A stretch of DNA of 64,000 bases from Nilaparvata lugens (Eukaryota > Arthropoda > Insecta > Hemiptera > Delphacidae). Each line of letters opens with the position of its first letter. Position 1 is the first letter of the stretch. Of this stretch, positions 21,452 to 32,039 are shown one piece after another. The notes beneath the pieces are model-generated. The model saw only the letters and a list, made by a program, of their open reading frames with translations, was not told the DNA's origin and made no database searches. The DNA is taken from contig NC_052511.1 in assembly GCF_014356525.2 (NCBI RefSeq), positions 34,997,121 through 35,061,120 on the forward strand. The letters run 5' to 3'. The translations under genes and the position numbers were made by a program.

Positions 21452-22338
21452 TATGGTACACTCACAGAACTTTCCTTGCTCATTGATCTATAAGCCTCAT
21501 TCTTGAACGAGGATAATCTAGTGGAATAACATTATGCTGATTGGCGGCTAAATAATTTTATTAAAACTACGATTATACTATTGTTATTGTTTTCAGAGTA
21601 CATTTTCCTTTGTTTGAACTATGAAATTTGAGGATTTTTTAAAAGTTGTCAAAACAGCTGTTCTACAAATAAAATATCGACGTATGTTCTTTTGAATAAC
21701 TGCTCTACCCACCCGCCTCAAGCACGAGAAGGAGGTTACAAAGTAAATTTCTCAAGGATGGAGTGGACCCCCTGTTAGTTTCTCAGGGAGGAGAGTCATG
21801 CTAGTTAATAGAGCTGATATATACAGGATATGAATTTGAAGAAAATCGTTAGAGCCGTTTTTGAGAAATCCGTGGAAAACATGGTTTTTTAGTGATTATC
21901 CGCCATTTTTCTCAAGAAAACTACGGAGCTCCTGCAATTTTCCCAGAAATGAGACTCATGTCAGTTGATAGGGCTTATAAATAGCTATCTAGGGTACAAA
22001 TTTGAAGAAAATCGTTAGAGCCGTTTCGAGAAAACCGTGAAAAACATGGTTTTTTAGTCATTATCCACCATTTTTTCAGCCATTTTGAATTGAACTTTAT
22101 TGAATTTCTTATTGTCGAATCCTCATGGTATAAGGACCTTAAGTTTAAAATTTCAAGTCAATCGGTTAATTAGGAATGGAGTTATCGTGTTCACAGACAC
22201 ACACACACACAGACCATCACCCAAAAATCATGTTTTTGGACTCAGGGGACCTTGAAACGTATAGAAAACATGAAATTACGGTACCTTTTTTGGAAAGCAA
22301 TACTTTCCTTACCTATGGTAATAGGGCAAGGAAAGTAA
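21452..22338 (-). mobile_element. Repeat with ACTTTCCTTGCC ends, copy 2
   Basis: Orientation is opposite to the copy at 12935. It keeps the terminal block CTATGGTAATAGGGCAAGGAAAG and a short (AC)n tract near 22200. The start-proximal end is diverged (ACTTTCCTTGCTCATTG), and part of the interior shows an internal duplication of AAGAAAATCGTTAGAGCCG. Confidence 0.7.
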
Positions 22339-22662
22339 AAATCGGCTTGAAATTTGGAACATGGACGACCTATCGGATATCTACTTTACGCTATCTTTTC
22401 TCAATGGCCATATGCACCATCTACTTTAAACCATATGGATATAAGACAGCGTAATGTGCTTATGCTATCTTTTCTTTATGGTTGAACGCTAAACCACGAT
22501 TAGGTACTTGTTTATAATATTATGATCGCATTTATTCTAATGTGCTACATTCCAGGTTTAAACGAACCTTCGTTTAATCTGGCATGGTCAAAATACGGAC
22601 TTCACCCTACTAGAAATCTCGTTCATGGTCTGAACTACCTACATTTCCTATATTGACAGTGA

Positions 22663-22816
22663 GGCCTGGGTGCACAAACGTCTGTTAAATTTTAACCGTC
22701 ATTAAATGTCACGAGAACCAATCAGAAGCCTCCTATTCATAGAAGTCTTCTCTAATAATTTGTCTAGCGGCATATAACCATTATTAAAAGTTAGCAAAAC
22801 TTTGTGCAACCGGGCC
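22663..22816. mobile_element. MITE, GGCCCGGTTGCACAAA family, copy 2
   Basis: Ends are GGCCTGGGTGCACAAACG and the inverse CTTTGTGCAACCGGGCC, flanked by TGA and TAA. The interior GAACCAATCAGAAG matches the family. Confidence 0.7.
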
Positions 22817-23009
22817 TAAATCGTTCAGTAATAACTGTAGTGTAGTTTGAACCAGCGGCTTTTCCAACTGATGAGACGCGTAGGCTACGTTTGCTATGCC
22901 TCCTTAATATTATATAATATGTACAGTATATAGGCCTACATGATAACATCAACGTTTCTCATTCAACCAGTGCTAAACGTTTAAAGTGGATCTCAAAATA
23001 TTATCTTAC

Positions 23010-23124
23010 CACATTCATTTTTTTTCTTGAGAGCATAGTTACTAGCGTTGAGACTTTTAATATGATCCTGAGCATCAGCCAGTGCGTTTCTCAAACTATC
23101 AATTACTTCTTCCTGATCATGAAC
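23010..23124 (-). CDS. Unknown coiled-coil protein gene, exon 11
   Basis: Read from a GTTGTTCAG acceptor, this 115-nt exon encodes VHDQEEVIDSLRNALADAQD and then HIKSLNASNYALKKKNEC, finishing in phase 1 before GTAAGA. Leucines, alanines and charged residues spaced in heptads suggest a coiled coil. It joins in phase with the preceding 57-nt exons. I found no convincing next exon: a 76-nt open segment at 21145-21220 fits the phase but looks like chance. If the donor is not used, the frame ends after five more residues. Confidence 0.6.
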
Positions 23125-23186
23125 CTGAACAACATACAAAATACAACATTTTATGGTAAACTATTCAGCATAGTAATTAATAATAT

Positions 23187-23262
23187 TCAGCCCGTCAGGG
23201 TAATCAAGGGAAGCCGGGCTTCCCCTAATATTTGGTCATATTTCACTAATATTTCATTGTTG
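23187..23262. repeat. 75-bp direct repeat, left copy
   Basis: CAGCCCGTCAGGGTAATCAA through CTAATATTTCATTGTTGTTT is repeated at 23690-23770 (CAGCCCCTCAGGGTAAGCAA). The pair brackets the MITE at 23340. Confidence 0.75.
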
Positions 23263-23339
23263 TTTACCTTTCGACAGTGCATATTTGTATAAAGTTGTTA
23301 TATAAATCTTTATTATTTATTTTATCGTACCGTATCAAG

Positions 23340-23619
23340 TCACTACCTCCGTAAACAAAGCCGTAGTGCATTCGTATGACGTCAGCACAGGTAGGGCTCC
23401 TGCACCAATAAAAACACTAGCTGAAATATTATTAGGTTGACCTAACAAGTGTCGTGCTATAATATGAGACACTTATATAGTGTTTAGTGCTGAAGTCTTT
23501 ATATAGTGCTGAAGCACATTCCAACTTCAGCTGGAATCAACGAATTTTTATTGGTGTAAGAGCCCTACCTGTGCTGACGTCACACGAATGCACTACGGCT
23601 TTGTTTACGGAGGTAGTGA
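23340..23619. mobile_element. MITE with 75-bp inverted ends carrying TGACGTCA
   Basis: The left arm begins TCACTACCTCCGTAAACAAA and the right arm ends with its exact complement. The arms match for about 75 bp with few differences, reaching CACCAATAAAAA. Each arm contains the palindrome TGACGTCA, the cAMP-response-element core. The loop includes text shared with the tandem units at 20441. No clear target duplication was recognised. It lies in the intron upstream of exon 11 of the coiled-coil gene. Confidence 0.8.
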
Positions 23620-23689
23620 TAACGTTGGTATCATGTGTGGTGATACTGTATCATTTATGGTGATAACATAGAGAAAAGATACCGTAGCA

Positions 23690-23770
23690 TTGGCAGCCCC
23701 TCAGGGTAAGCAAGGAAAGCCGGGCTCCCTCTAATATTTGGTTATGTTTCCCTAATATTTCATTGTTGTT
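23690..23770. repeat. 75-bp direct repeat, right copy
   Basis: Partner of 23187-23262; shared text includes GCCGGGCT and CCCTAATATTTCATTG. Confidence 0.75.
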
Positions 23771-24356
23771 TGGCTATTTTTTTCAGCTGAGATTGTTGAT
23801 TCTCAACTTTAGAATATTAATTTTATGTACGGTAGCGTTCTGATGTATATTGTTCCAGTTTTGGAAATGTCCGAATGGGATAAATTTTATCTATTTATTT
23901 ATTCATAAATATTAAAAAAATATGTTCTATATATTCTATACTAACTGCAGTAGTACTCTTTATTCTACTGTAAAACACTACATTTTAATTGACTTGTCGA
24001 CTGTCATTGGATCACGATAAATACAATTAATATCATAAACTGTACCTACTATAGTACCAATCAATGATTATATTCAAATTAGTATCTGTTCTCTCAAGAT
24101 TTATTGATCTATTATACTCTTCTACATAGAAGATTTTCTATTATTATCTCTTCTTCATAAAAGAAGAAGAGTTGTTTTGTTTTTTATATTCGATACTAGA
24201 CAGAATTTCCACTAGAAATATATTCTACTCGCACATATAGTATTCATTTTCCTACTTATTCCAAGATAGCCTGATATTTTTTTAGTAGATATGTGAAAAA
24301 TATTCGAAAACTTCCTTAAATTTTCTTAATAAACTTGAGTTGAATTTTTAACTCAC

Positions 24357-24413
24357 CTCTCTCATTAGATTTCTCACATCATTCTTCACTGAAGTTTCTG
24401 ATGATTCAGGTGG
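24357..24413 (-). CDS. Unknown coiled-coil protein gene, exon 10 (duplicate of exon 9)
   Basis: The 57-nt exon encodes PPESSETSVKNDVRNLMRE, with a TTATTTTCAG acceptor and a GTGAGT donor. It is phase 0 on both sides, so it can be added or skipped without breaking the frame. It is identical base for base to the exon at 25524-25580 because both sit in the tandem duplication. Whether both, either or only one is spliced in cannot be told from sequence. Confidence 0.6.
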
Positions 24414-24715
24414 CTGAAAATAAAAGCGCATTCCAACTTCAAATTCAAGTATGATATCTATTCATATTATGATGATAACAATACCATAATTATTAAACTT
24501 ATATGCGTCTAGTGTTCGAGCTACTGTAAGGTAATTCATGCACAGTAACATTACAGTGAGCTAACTCTATTTGTACATAAATAAGTACAGTATTTGTACA
24601 TAATGTGATAAATAAATAAATACAGTATTCTATGAAATAAGATCCTGTTATACTGTATGAAACATACGATTGAATGAGAAGCATCAATGATATTTGTAAG
24701 GAATGCTGACAGCCT

Positions 24716-24937
24716 CTAGTGAATCCCACATTTTTTAGTTTCAAAAGCCCAATAACTATTATTCTTTTTAAGACGATCTCTAGGTATTGCTAAGAGATGG
24801 AATACATCTGGAGTTTCTGTGTGTCCAATTAAAAAATAAAATAATATTCTGATGAATATTGATTTACCCATGTCGAAAAACGTCTTCAAATGTATCTTTT
24901 GTAGGCGATGGGAGCCTCCAAAATTATTTTCAATCAA
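24716..24937 (-). pseudogene. Possible non-LTR retrotransposon coding fragment in unit A
   Basis: The - strand frame contains HLLAIPRDRLKKNNSYWAF and ETKKCGIH. The same 73-codon frame is present at 25889-26110, and a diverged version at 26744-26890. Following text (GTCAGCATTCCTTA, GCTTCTCATTCAATC) recurs at 51780. Its shape recalls the C-terminal end of a LINE reverse transcriptase, but that is a weak impression. Confidence 0.35.
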
Positions 24938-25523
24938 TCAATATGTTTATGCAAAAAATACATCAACATGTACATGAATGCGTCTTTCATTATTTATTAT
25001 TTTCAACAAAATACTAAAATAAATAAAAGTAAAAAAACAAAATACATCAACAATAGGTACCGGTAGTCTAAATACATAATTACTTGCGGCTTCATAAAAT
25101 TCTTCATAACTACCATTTCAATTCCACTATAGGCTAGCCTATATTTCTTCAGTTTGTTTTTAAACCTTGTAATATATTTTTCATGATTAATACAATTAAT
25201 ATCATAAACTGTACCTACTATAGTACCAATCAATGATTATATTCAAATTAGTATCTGTTCTCTCAAGATTATTGATCTATTATACTCTTCTACATAGAAG
25301 ATTTTCAATGATTATCTCTTCTTCATAAAAGAAGAAGTTGTTTTGTTTTTTATATTCGGTACTAGACAGAATTTCCACTAGAAATATATTCTACTCGCAC
25401 ATATAGTATTCATTTTCCTACTTATTCCAAGATAGCCTGATATTTTTTTAGTAGATATGTGAAAAATATTCGAAAACTTCCTTAAATTTTCTTAATAAAA
25501 CTTGAGTTGAATTTTTAACTCAC

Positions 25524-25580
25524 CTCTCTCATTAGATTTCTCACATCATTCTTCACTGAAGTTTCTGATGATTCAGGTGG
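25524..25580 (-). CDS. Unknown coiled-coil protein gene, exon 9
   Basis: Same 19 residues and splice sites as the exon at 24357-24413. It follows exon 8 in transcription order and joins it in phase 0. Identity of the flanking intron for hundreds of bases shows that the duplication is recent. Confidence 0.65.
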
Positions 25581-25888
25581 CTGAAAATAAAAGCGCATTC
25601 CAACTTCAAATTCAAGTATGATATCTATTCATATTATGATGATAACAATACCATAATTATTAAACTTATATGCGTCTAGTGTTCGAGCTACTGTAAGGTA
25701 ATTCATGCACAGTAACATTACAGTGAGCTAACTCTATTTGTACATAAATAAGTACAGTATTTGTACATAATGTGATAAATAAATAAATACAGTATTCTAT
25801 GAAATAAGATCCTGTTATACTGTATGAAACATACAGTATTGATTAAATGAGAAGCATCAATGATATTTGTAAGGAATGCTGACAGCCT

Positions 25889-26110
25889 CTAGTGAATCCC
25901 ACATTTTTTAGTTTCAAAAGCCCAATAACTATTATTCTTTTTAAGACGATCTCTAGGTATTGCTAAGAGATGGAATACATCTAAAGTTTCTATATGTCCA
26001 ATTAGAAAATAAAATAATTTTCTGATGAATATTGATTTACCTAAATAGAAAAACGTCCTCAAATTTATCTTCTGTAAGCGATGGGAGCCTCCAGAAGTAT
26101 TTTCAATCAA
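25889..26110 (-). pseudogene. Possible non-LTR retrotransposon coding fragment in unit B
   Basis: Partner of 24716-24937. The last half is identical in protein (PRDRLKKNNSYWAFETKK), while the first half differs at about a dozen residues. This is more divergence than in the rest of the duplicated unit. Confidence 0.35.
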
Positions 26111-26964
26111 TCAATTTATTCAAAACATAAATTAACATGTACATGAATGCGTCTTTCATTATTTATTATTTTCAATAAAATAAATACAAGTAAAAAAACA
26201 AAATACATCAACAATAGGTACCGGTAGTCTAAATACATAATTACTTGCGGCTTCATAAAATTCTTCATAACTACCATTTCAATTCCACTATAGGCTAGCC
26301 TATATTTCTTCAGTTTGTTTTTAAACCTTGTAATATCGTTTATTTATTCATTCATTCTTACAAAAATCAGTTTTCAAAAAGTTTTCATGATTAATACAAG
26401 TAGGAAGGTAAGTAATGAATTTCATGCCCATAAAGGTTGGACTTTGTTTGCACTTTTCTTTACTATGCTCTTTGATAATAAAGCGTTGTTCCTATTATTT
26501 AGTTTCATATATATATGTATTATAGTTATGCACACTAGATTGCCTGGGGAATTTGTCTTCATTATTTTTTACGTGTAATATCGTTTTGTAAATATAAAGT
26601 CCATACACCGTCATTAATTCTAACGTTTCATAAAATGTCCTTCACGACTCTTGTCTATTTAAATTAAATACTTTTCTTACTGCTTCTTTCTGGAGTCCTA
26701 ATATCCTGTTCAAGTTCAATGCACTATAATTCCACCATAAATCTCAATGAAAAATTAAAAAACTACCATTATATTCTGATGCATATTTATTTACCCAATA
26801 AGTGGAAAGACCTTTAAATTTAATAGCTTTTGTAAGTGATTGATGTAATACCTCCAAAAGTATTTTCAATACTACTACTATGTACCTTTCAATTTTCATA
26901 CATCGAATGAGATTTACAGTACGGTAATTCAAAATCATTTTCATAGTAAATCTATACTTTTTAC

Positions 26965-27114
26965 CTTTCGTCTGAATATTTCGGTGACAGAACTAGAGTC
27001 GTTGTTCAGAGTCACCCTCGGTGTTATCTTCTCTCTTTGATTCTCCTTATAATGGTCAACAATCAGTTGAAGTTCATTTAGACAGAGCGAAATGCATTCC
27101 AGACAAGTGAGAAG
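26965..27114 (-). CDS. Unknown coiled-coil protein gene, exon 8
   Basis: This 150-nt exon (50 codons, phase 0 both sides) has a TTTTTTTCAAG acceptor and a GTAAAA donor. It encodes LLTCLECISLCLNELQLIVD, a hydrophobic and cysteine-rich helix-like stretch. HYKENQREKITPRVTLNNDS and a basic end RRK follow. The open frame across 50 codons and phase agreement on both sides support a real exon. Confidence 0.65.
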
Positions 27115-27404
27115 CTTGAAAAAAACACAGAAAAAATGTTAAAAACTTGCTGATTCTTGATAAAATTTGTTGAATATGTACAGTATTGAAGTTGTGGAAC
27201 TTCTCCATAATTGAAAAACGCACCGTTTTATTAGTCGAGTTGATAAAAATAAAACATTGTTAAAATTTGTTGAATGAGAATTAATATTTTGGAATTTCTC
27301 TATAGTTGAAAAACAAAGTTTTTTGTCACATCCACATTTATTATACTTTGTGATACCAACACGAAGCTGCAGTCCTGTACAAGTACGGTAATGGTTGTTA
27401 CCAT

Positions 27405-27715
27405 TTGATTGATTGATTGAGTACTTTATTTATGTAGATTACAATATATACTGGCTTATACACTTATATACAATAGCTTACAATACAACAAAATTATAGA
27501 TGAATTTACATAATATAGACTAAGAAAATAATTATTGAACTGCATATGATATGAAAGAGCAATTTGTAATATAATAACTATAGATAATAATTAAATTGTT
27601 ATGCATCTACATAAATTGGCGGAGCTTTGGACATATCAATGTCCATTCTTCGGAAAGAATATTAAAAATATCCTCCCCACTAACTCTCTACCAAATTTGA
27701 CGTAGTAAGCTTTAT
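27405..27715 (-). repeat. Non-LTR 3' tail, TGATTGATTGAGTACTTTATTTATG family
   Basis: It starts at a (TTGA)n edge and contains ACTGGCTTATACACTTATA and GGCGGAGCTTTGGACAT. It recurs at 49232-49500. The one-sided simple-sequence edge and shared end fit a 5'-truncated LINE inserted on the - strand. Confidence 0.6.
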
Positions 27716-28374
27716 GCTTTTTGATGTTCTCACTTGCTACTACAATAAAACCCATTTGAATAAAATATAAAATTAAATTCATAAACTATAATAAAATTCA
27801 TTTATTTATAATAGATGTGGATGTGACAAAAATTATAGTATTTTTTTCAATAGAACATTGTGTGTTTAATTCATGATTCTTGCAATCTATAGGCTACTAT
27901 AATAAAGGAAAGAACTGGCTTATGTACGGTAATATGTATAAACGTACGGGATAGGAAAATTATGTTTGACGCATCTTGAACTTATGTTTGAACTATTGGG
28001 CTGATTAACTTGAAATTCCGCATTGAAGATTCCCGAGGATGGTAATAGGCCTATTTTCAATTAATCAAGATTTCATTACATCAAGTTTCCAGTTTGTCAA
28101 GTTTTTAATTAGATCCTGGCGGATCACGTGTTAGCTGCTAGTACCTGTATATCTTTATGAAATATTGATCTTAATACTTGACTAAAATGTTATAATACCG
28201 GATTAACATAATATATTTTAATGTGGTGATATATCTACTGGGGAGGAACAACAGTATTGAATGTGCCTGCATGGTTTGACTTTCAACTTAGGAATTGTGA
28301 GTCCCATATAAGGTGGGCTTAGCTTGCTAACTTCTCATACCTGAGCATGAATACATTTTGTTCTAATACATTTA

Positions 28375-28536
28375 GTTCCGGTCGCACAAAATCCGGTTGA
28401 ATTTTAACCGTAATTAGATCAATTATAACCATAATTAACCAATCAGAGAAGCCGTCTTTTCAAAAACTCCTTCTTTGATTGGCTCTCGTGAAGTTAATAA
28501 CGGTTAAAATTCAACCAGCTTTTGTGCAACCGGGCT
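28375..28536. mobile_element. MITE, GGCCCGGTTGCACAAA family, copy 3
   Basis: Flanked by TTA on both sides. Ends are GTTCCGGTCGCACAAAATCC and the inverse GCTTTTGTGCAACCGGGCT; the inner arms include AACCAATCAGAGAAG and CTTTGATTGGCTCT. It lies just downstream of exon 7 of the coiled-coil gene. Confidence 0.75.
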
Positions 28537-28621
28537 TTAATAGTGTATGAAACAAAAGTGATGATACCGTACATTATGAAATAGACTGTTTTTTAATTTA
28601 TGAGAAAATATATGTTTTTAC

Positions 28622-28795
28622 TCTCATAATGGAATCCTCATTGCGCGATTTCTTCAGGATTTCACTCATTGTTTTCACAAACTCCTTTATCTTGGCAATC
28701 AGAGGCTTGACTTCGTTTGGCATACATTTTAATGTTTTTAACTGTTCTTGGAGATTAGAAATGAGTTTCTCCTTCTCTTCCAATTGCGCTGTCAA
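28622..28795 (-). CDS. Unknown coiled-coil protein gene, exon 7
   Basis: This 174-nt exon (58 codons, phase 0) follows an AATTTTCAG acceptor. It encodes LTAQLEEKEKLISNLQEQLK, a clear leucine heptad coiled coil, then TLKCMPNEVKPLIAKIKEF and KKSRNEDSIMR. The donor GTAAAA is weak. If it is not used, the frame runs to a stop at 28598-28600 after seven more residues, giving an alternative shorter product. The next exon joins in phase, which favours splicing. Confidence 0.7.
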
Positions 28796-29518
28796 CTGAA
28801 AATTAATAATTTATATTTTTGGTTTTTGTGAATTAAATAATATTATAAACGATGATAAAATGAAACGATTACGTTTCAAAATAAATGCTAAGTGTAAAGT
28901 AATAAATATTCAAACACTAGAAATATCATGATTTATACATACAGCTCATTTAGCAGGATAGGAACCGGAAACTAAACTGGCTTCAAATAAAAAATAGACC
29001 TGAACCATATTTATTTATTCATTTGAAAAAATATATATTTGAATATACTTATATAAAATGAACATAAGAGGCTGCCTGTTCCCTCATGGCCAATAGAGTA
29101 GCTAATGAGAAAAGGCATAGGTAGAAAAAAATGAATTTTGACCATTTTTCTGGTTGATAACAGCAGTTGTAGGCTCGGCTACTTTAGAAAAATTCAATTC
29201 TCATGTGTATCAAATTGATTTGAAAGAGAAATTTCAGTCATATCAATTAAAATATGTAGAGATTATTAATACAATGCGGTTGTAAATATTTAGACTCAAT
29301 TTATGAACCACTCTGGAGGAATTTTCAGTTGGTTTCGATTCAACACTGATTAATTCAGTACCTCTTCAGTGTTTCTGCTTCCCTGGTAGTATTGTCAGTT
29401 AGTTCTAATTCAACACTGACAAATTCAGTAGTACATCTTACATGATGATGCTGCCCTGATAATATTCTCAGTTGGTTTTAAATTCAACACTGATGAATTA
29501 ATTCTTATTACATGAAAA

Positions 29519-29706
29519 AGACTAAGAAATTGTCAAAAACCACAGTATTGATACTTAGAATGACCGGTTTCGGTTATTACACCATTGTCAATCCCTAACT
29601 CATTGTTAAACTCTGTTTATCAGAGTTTAATAGTGTAATAACCGAAACCGGTCTTTCTAAGTATCAATAAATCTGTGGTTTTTTGTCAATTTCTTAGTCT
29701 TCTTCA
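29519..29706. repeat. Hairpin repeat, ACCGAAACCGGTC
   Basis: Arms GACTAAGAAATTGTCAAAAACC and GGTTTTTTGTCAATTTCTTAGTC are inverted over about 80 bp, including ATTGATACTTAGAATGACCGG. Each arm carries GTAATAACCGAAACCGGTC pointing inwards to outwards. The left arm, read on the - strand, has the full TTGACAATGG...CCGAAACCGGTC motif. Confidence 0.75.
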
Positions 29707-29812
29707 TTTAATATGAACAATTACCACAATATCAACTTTTCAATTACACAAAAACTGATGAATTCAGTACATTTTACAAATAGGTAAACACACAATCCAT
29801 ACCATAAACCAA

Positions 29813-30500
29813 AAATCTGGTGTGGCACACTCACACAACTTTCCTTGCCGTTATGAAAATTGAACACCTGACGCTACGGTAGTGTTCCCGCGCATCTCAA
29901 GTCCACTATTCAAAGATTAGAGCCAGCTGGTGACAGGGTAATAACGCTGGAGATATACGAGGTCTGCTATCTCTTCATAGTGAATGATTTGATAGAATCA
30001 ACAGTTGCCATTGGATAATCACATTTTTTTTCGAATTTCGAGCTTAATTTCAATTTTAGGTGAAAATATTAGTAATTGTAGAGATTTTCATGCTCAATCT
30101 TCTCCACTCGAATTTTTTTTGTTTAAATTGTATCTGAAGCCTGATAATTGGGAATATAAAATCCAACTTTGCATAAATGGGGCTGAGCTCCTGAAAATTT
30201 TACAGATATGGGACTTGTGGCAATTGATTGAGCTTATCAATGACTATTTCAGGTATGAATTTAATCAAAATCGTTGGAGCCGTTTTCGAGAAAATCGCGA
30301 AAACCTATGTTTTTGACAACATTTTCGCCATTTTAACCACCATCTTGAATTGCATTTGATCGAAATTGTTCGTGTCGGATTCTTATATTGTAAGGACCTT
30401 CCAAATTTCAAGTCATTCCGTTAATTGGGAGATGAGATATCGTGTACACAGACGAACATACACACACACACACACACACCACACACACACACACACACAC

Positions 30501-30567
<67 letters not shown>

Positions 30568-30711
30568 ACACATACAGACCAATACCCAAAAACCACTTTT
30601 TCGTACTCGGGGGACCTTGAAACGTATAGAAATGTAGAAATTGGGTTACCTTAATTTTTTTCGGAAAGCAATACTTTCCTTACCTATGGTAATAGGGCAA
30701 GGAAAGTAAAA
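29813..30711 (-). mobile_element. Repeat with ACTTTCCTTGCC ends, copy 3
   Basis: Near-complete copy running from ACTTTCCTTGCCGTTATGAA to GGTAATAGGGCAAGGAAAGT, opposite in orientation to the copy at 12935. It carries an expanded, interrupted (AC)n tract at 30461-30570 where the other copies have shorter ones. Confidence 0.78.
30461..30570. repeat. (AC)n microsatellite
   Basis: About 50 AC units with three single-C interruptions (ACC), inside the repeat copy at 29813-30711. Confidence 0.95.
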
Positions 30712-31131
30712 ACACACACAAACCAACACAAAAATATCCATACAATTTTCATTTTTTCAAACTGATGGATTCTAGGATTTTTCAATTTTATGGAATTGCT
30801 TGCTTCAAGAGCGTAACTATACAGTGAAATCCACTTCAATCTGTCAGGATTGGTTGAATGGTAAGCTATAGAATGAGGAATACAGTATACTGAATAGAAG
30901 TGATTCTCGCAATATAGAATAGAATAGAATGACTGCCTTTCCTTTCCTAGAGAGCGAAGTTAGTGCGCAGTCGGCCCTCTCTTACACTTAACTATCTTGC
31001 ACTTAATATAGGTCTACTCTATCACCAGAAATTAACAATTCCATTCTATTTACTTCCACTATAACACGATATATGATTGATTGGAAAGCTTTTTAAAATG
31101 AACTATTTATGAAATAAATTACTGACCTCAC

Positions 31132-31230
31132 CTCATTCACTTTATCGTCTTTGTGATTGTTCAGGATGTCGTTGTATTTTGTAGATTCTCCACTATTCCC
31201 TCTCTTACTTTTACTTTTGCAATTGCAAGG
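31132..31230 (-). CDS. Unknown coiled-coil protein gene, exon 6
   Basis: This 99-nt exon (33 codons, phase 0) has a CTTCATTTCAG acceptor and a GTGAGG donor. It encodes PCNCKSKSKRGNSGESTKYN and DILNNHKDDKVNE, hydrophilic and low in complexity, probably a linker between helices. Confidence 0.65.
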
Positions 31231-31419
31231 CTGAAATGAAGTAAAAAAACTGATGAAGATTATCGAAAAGATAGCTAGATATGAAAGAAAATTGGAAGAG
31301 AAGTGTATTGAAAATTGAAACTTGGATGAAAAGCTGAAGATATCTTGATATAGGCATATTGACTATAGGCTACAAAAGTAAAATATAGTAATACTTAAAT
31401 AAAATTAGTAATACTCCTG

Positions 31420-31546
31420 GTGGACCAGGATGCGGCAAAGGTTGGAGTACAGGGATGCATTGAACAGAGATGCTTGGAGGAGAAGATTGAGCGAGGCTGT
31501 GACCCGTACTGGGTTATAACGCCAAACGAGAAGAAGAAGAATCCTC
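31420..31546 (+). pseudogene. RTE-like LINE, 3' coding end with (GAA)n tail
   Basis: One + strand frame reads RQRLEYRDALNRDAWRRRLS, then EAVTRTGL and a stop, and is followed at once by AGAAGAAGAAGAA. The DRxxWRxxxxxAxTRxGL ending with a simple-sequence tail is typical of RTE/L1-like reverse-transcriptase C-termini. Only the last 120 bases are present, so it is a 5'-truncated insertion in an intron of the coiled-coil gene. Confidence 0.6.
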
Positions 31547-31916
31547 CTGAGGTAATCTTGAATGATAAAAATAGTAACGATAGTGAGACCTGCCACAATA
31601 TAAATACATTTCAAATTGTTTTGTGTGACAATTTATGTGGCTTGAATTGGAAAATATTGGTTGACGATTTGAAAAACTAATTGATCATCATGAATGATCA
31701 TCATTGATGACATTATAGAAACATGTTAATATAAAATTTTGTGAACCCTTCAAATACTCATAAAGGCCTATAAAAAACTACCATTCTTGAGTTTTTTTGT
31801 GAAAATTTGAACTATAATTTATCAGGTTGCAACAAATTGTATAATAATATACAATATAACATTAGAGAACTCCATATTCTAAACAATGAGAAAAATAACT
31901 TGAGCTCTCATCTTAC

Positions 31917-32039
31917 ATCAAAGTTTTTGTCACTTGTTTGATTGTTATTTAAATCATCATGCTCAATGTCTGCATTATTAGTTGAAAAATCATGACTACC
32001 TCCTCTCTTATTCTGGGTGTTCGACTTTAGGTCATATAA
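31917..32039 (-). CDS. Unknown coiled-coil protein gene, exon 5
   Basis: This 123-nt exon (41 codons, phase 0) has a CATTTCACAG acceptor and a GTAAGA donor. It encodes LYDLKSNTQNKRGGSHDFST, then an Asn/Asp-rich stretch NNADIEHDDLNNNQTSDKNF. It is probably a disordered linker. Confidence 0.68.

Larger units (their letters stand above)
24014..25188. repeat. Tandem 1.2 kb duplication, unit A
   Basis: It runs from AATTAATATCATAAACTGTACC to TTTTTCATGATTAATAC and is followed directly by unit B. It includes one copy of a 57-nt coding exon. Over most of its length it is nearly identical to unit B, but a stretch at about 24770-24940 is visibly more diverged. Confidence 0.88.
25189..26400. repeat. Tandem 1.2 kb duplication, unit B
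   Basis: It repeats unit A from AATTAATATCATAAACTGTACC onwards. Its end carries about 45 extra bases (CGTTTATTTATTCATTC and following) before the shared TTTTCATGATTAATACAA. It holds the second copy of the 57-nt exon. Confidence 0.88.

Noticed and set aside
30366..30654. His/Thr and Cys/Val repeat frames
   Set aside because: Artefacts of the (AC)n microsatellite in a transposon copy.
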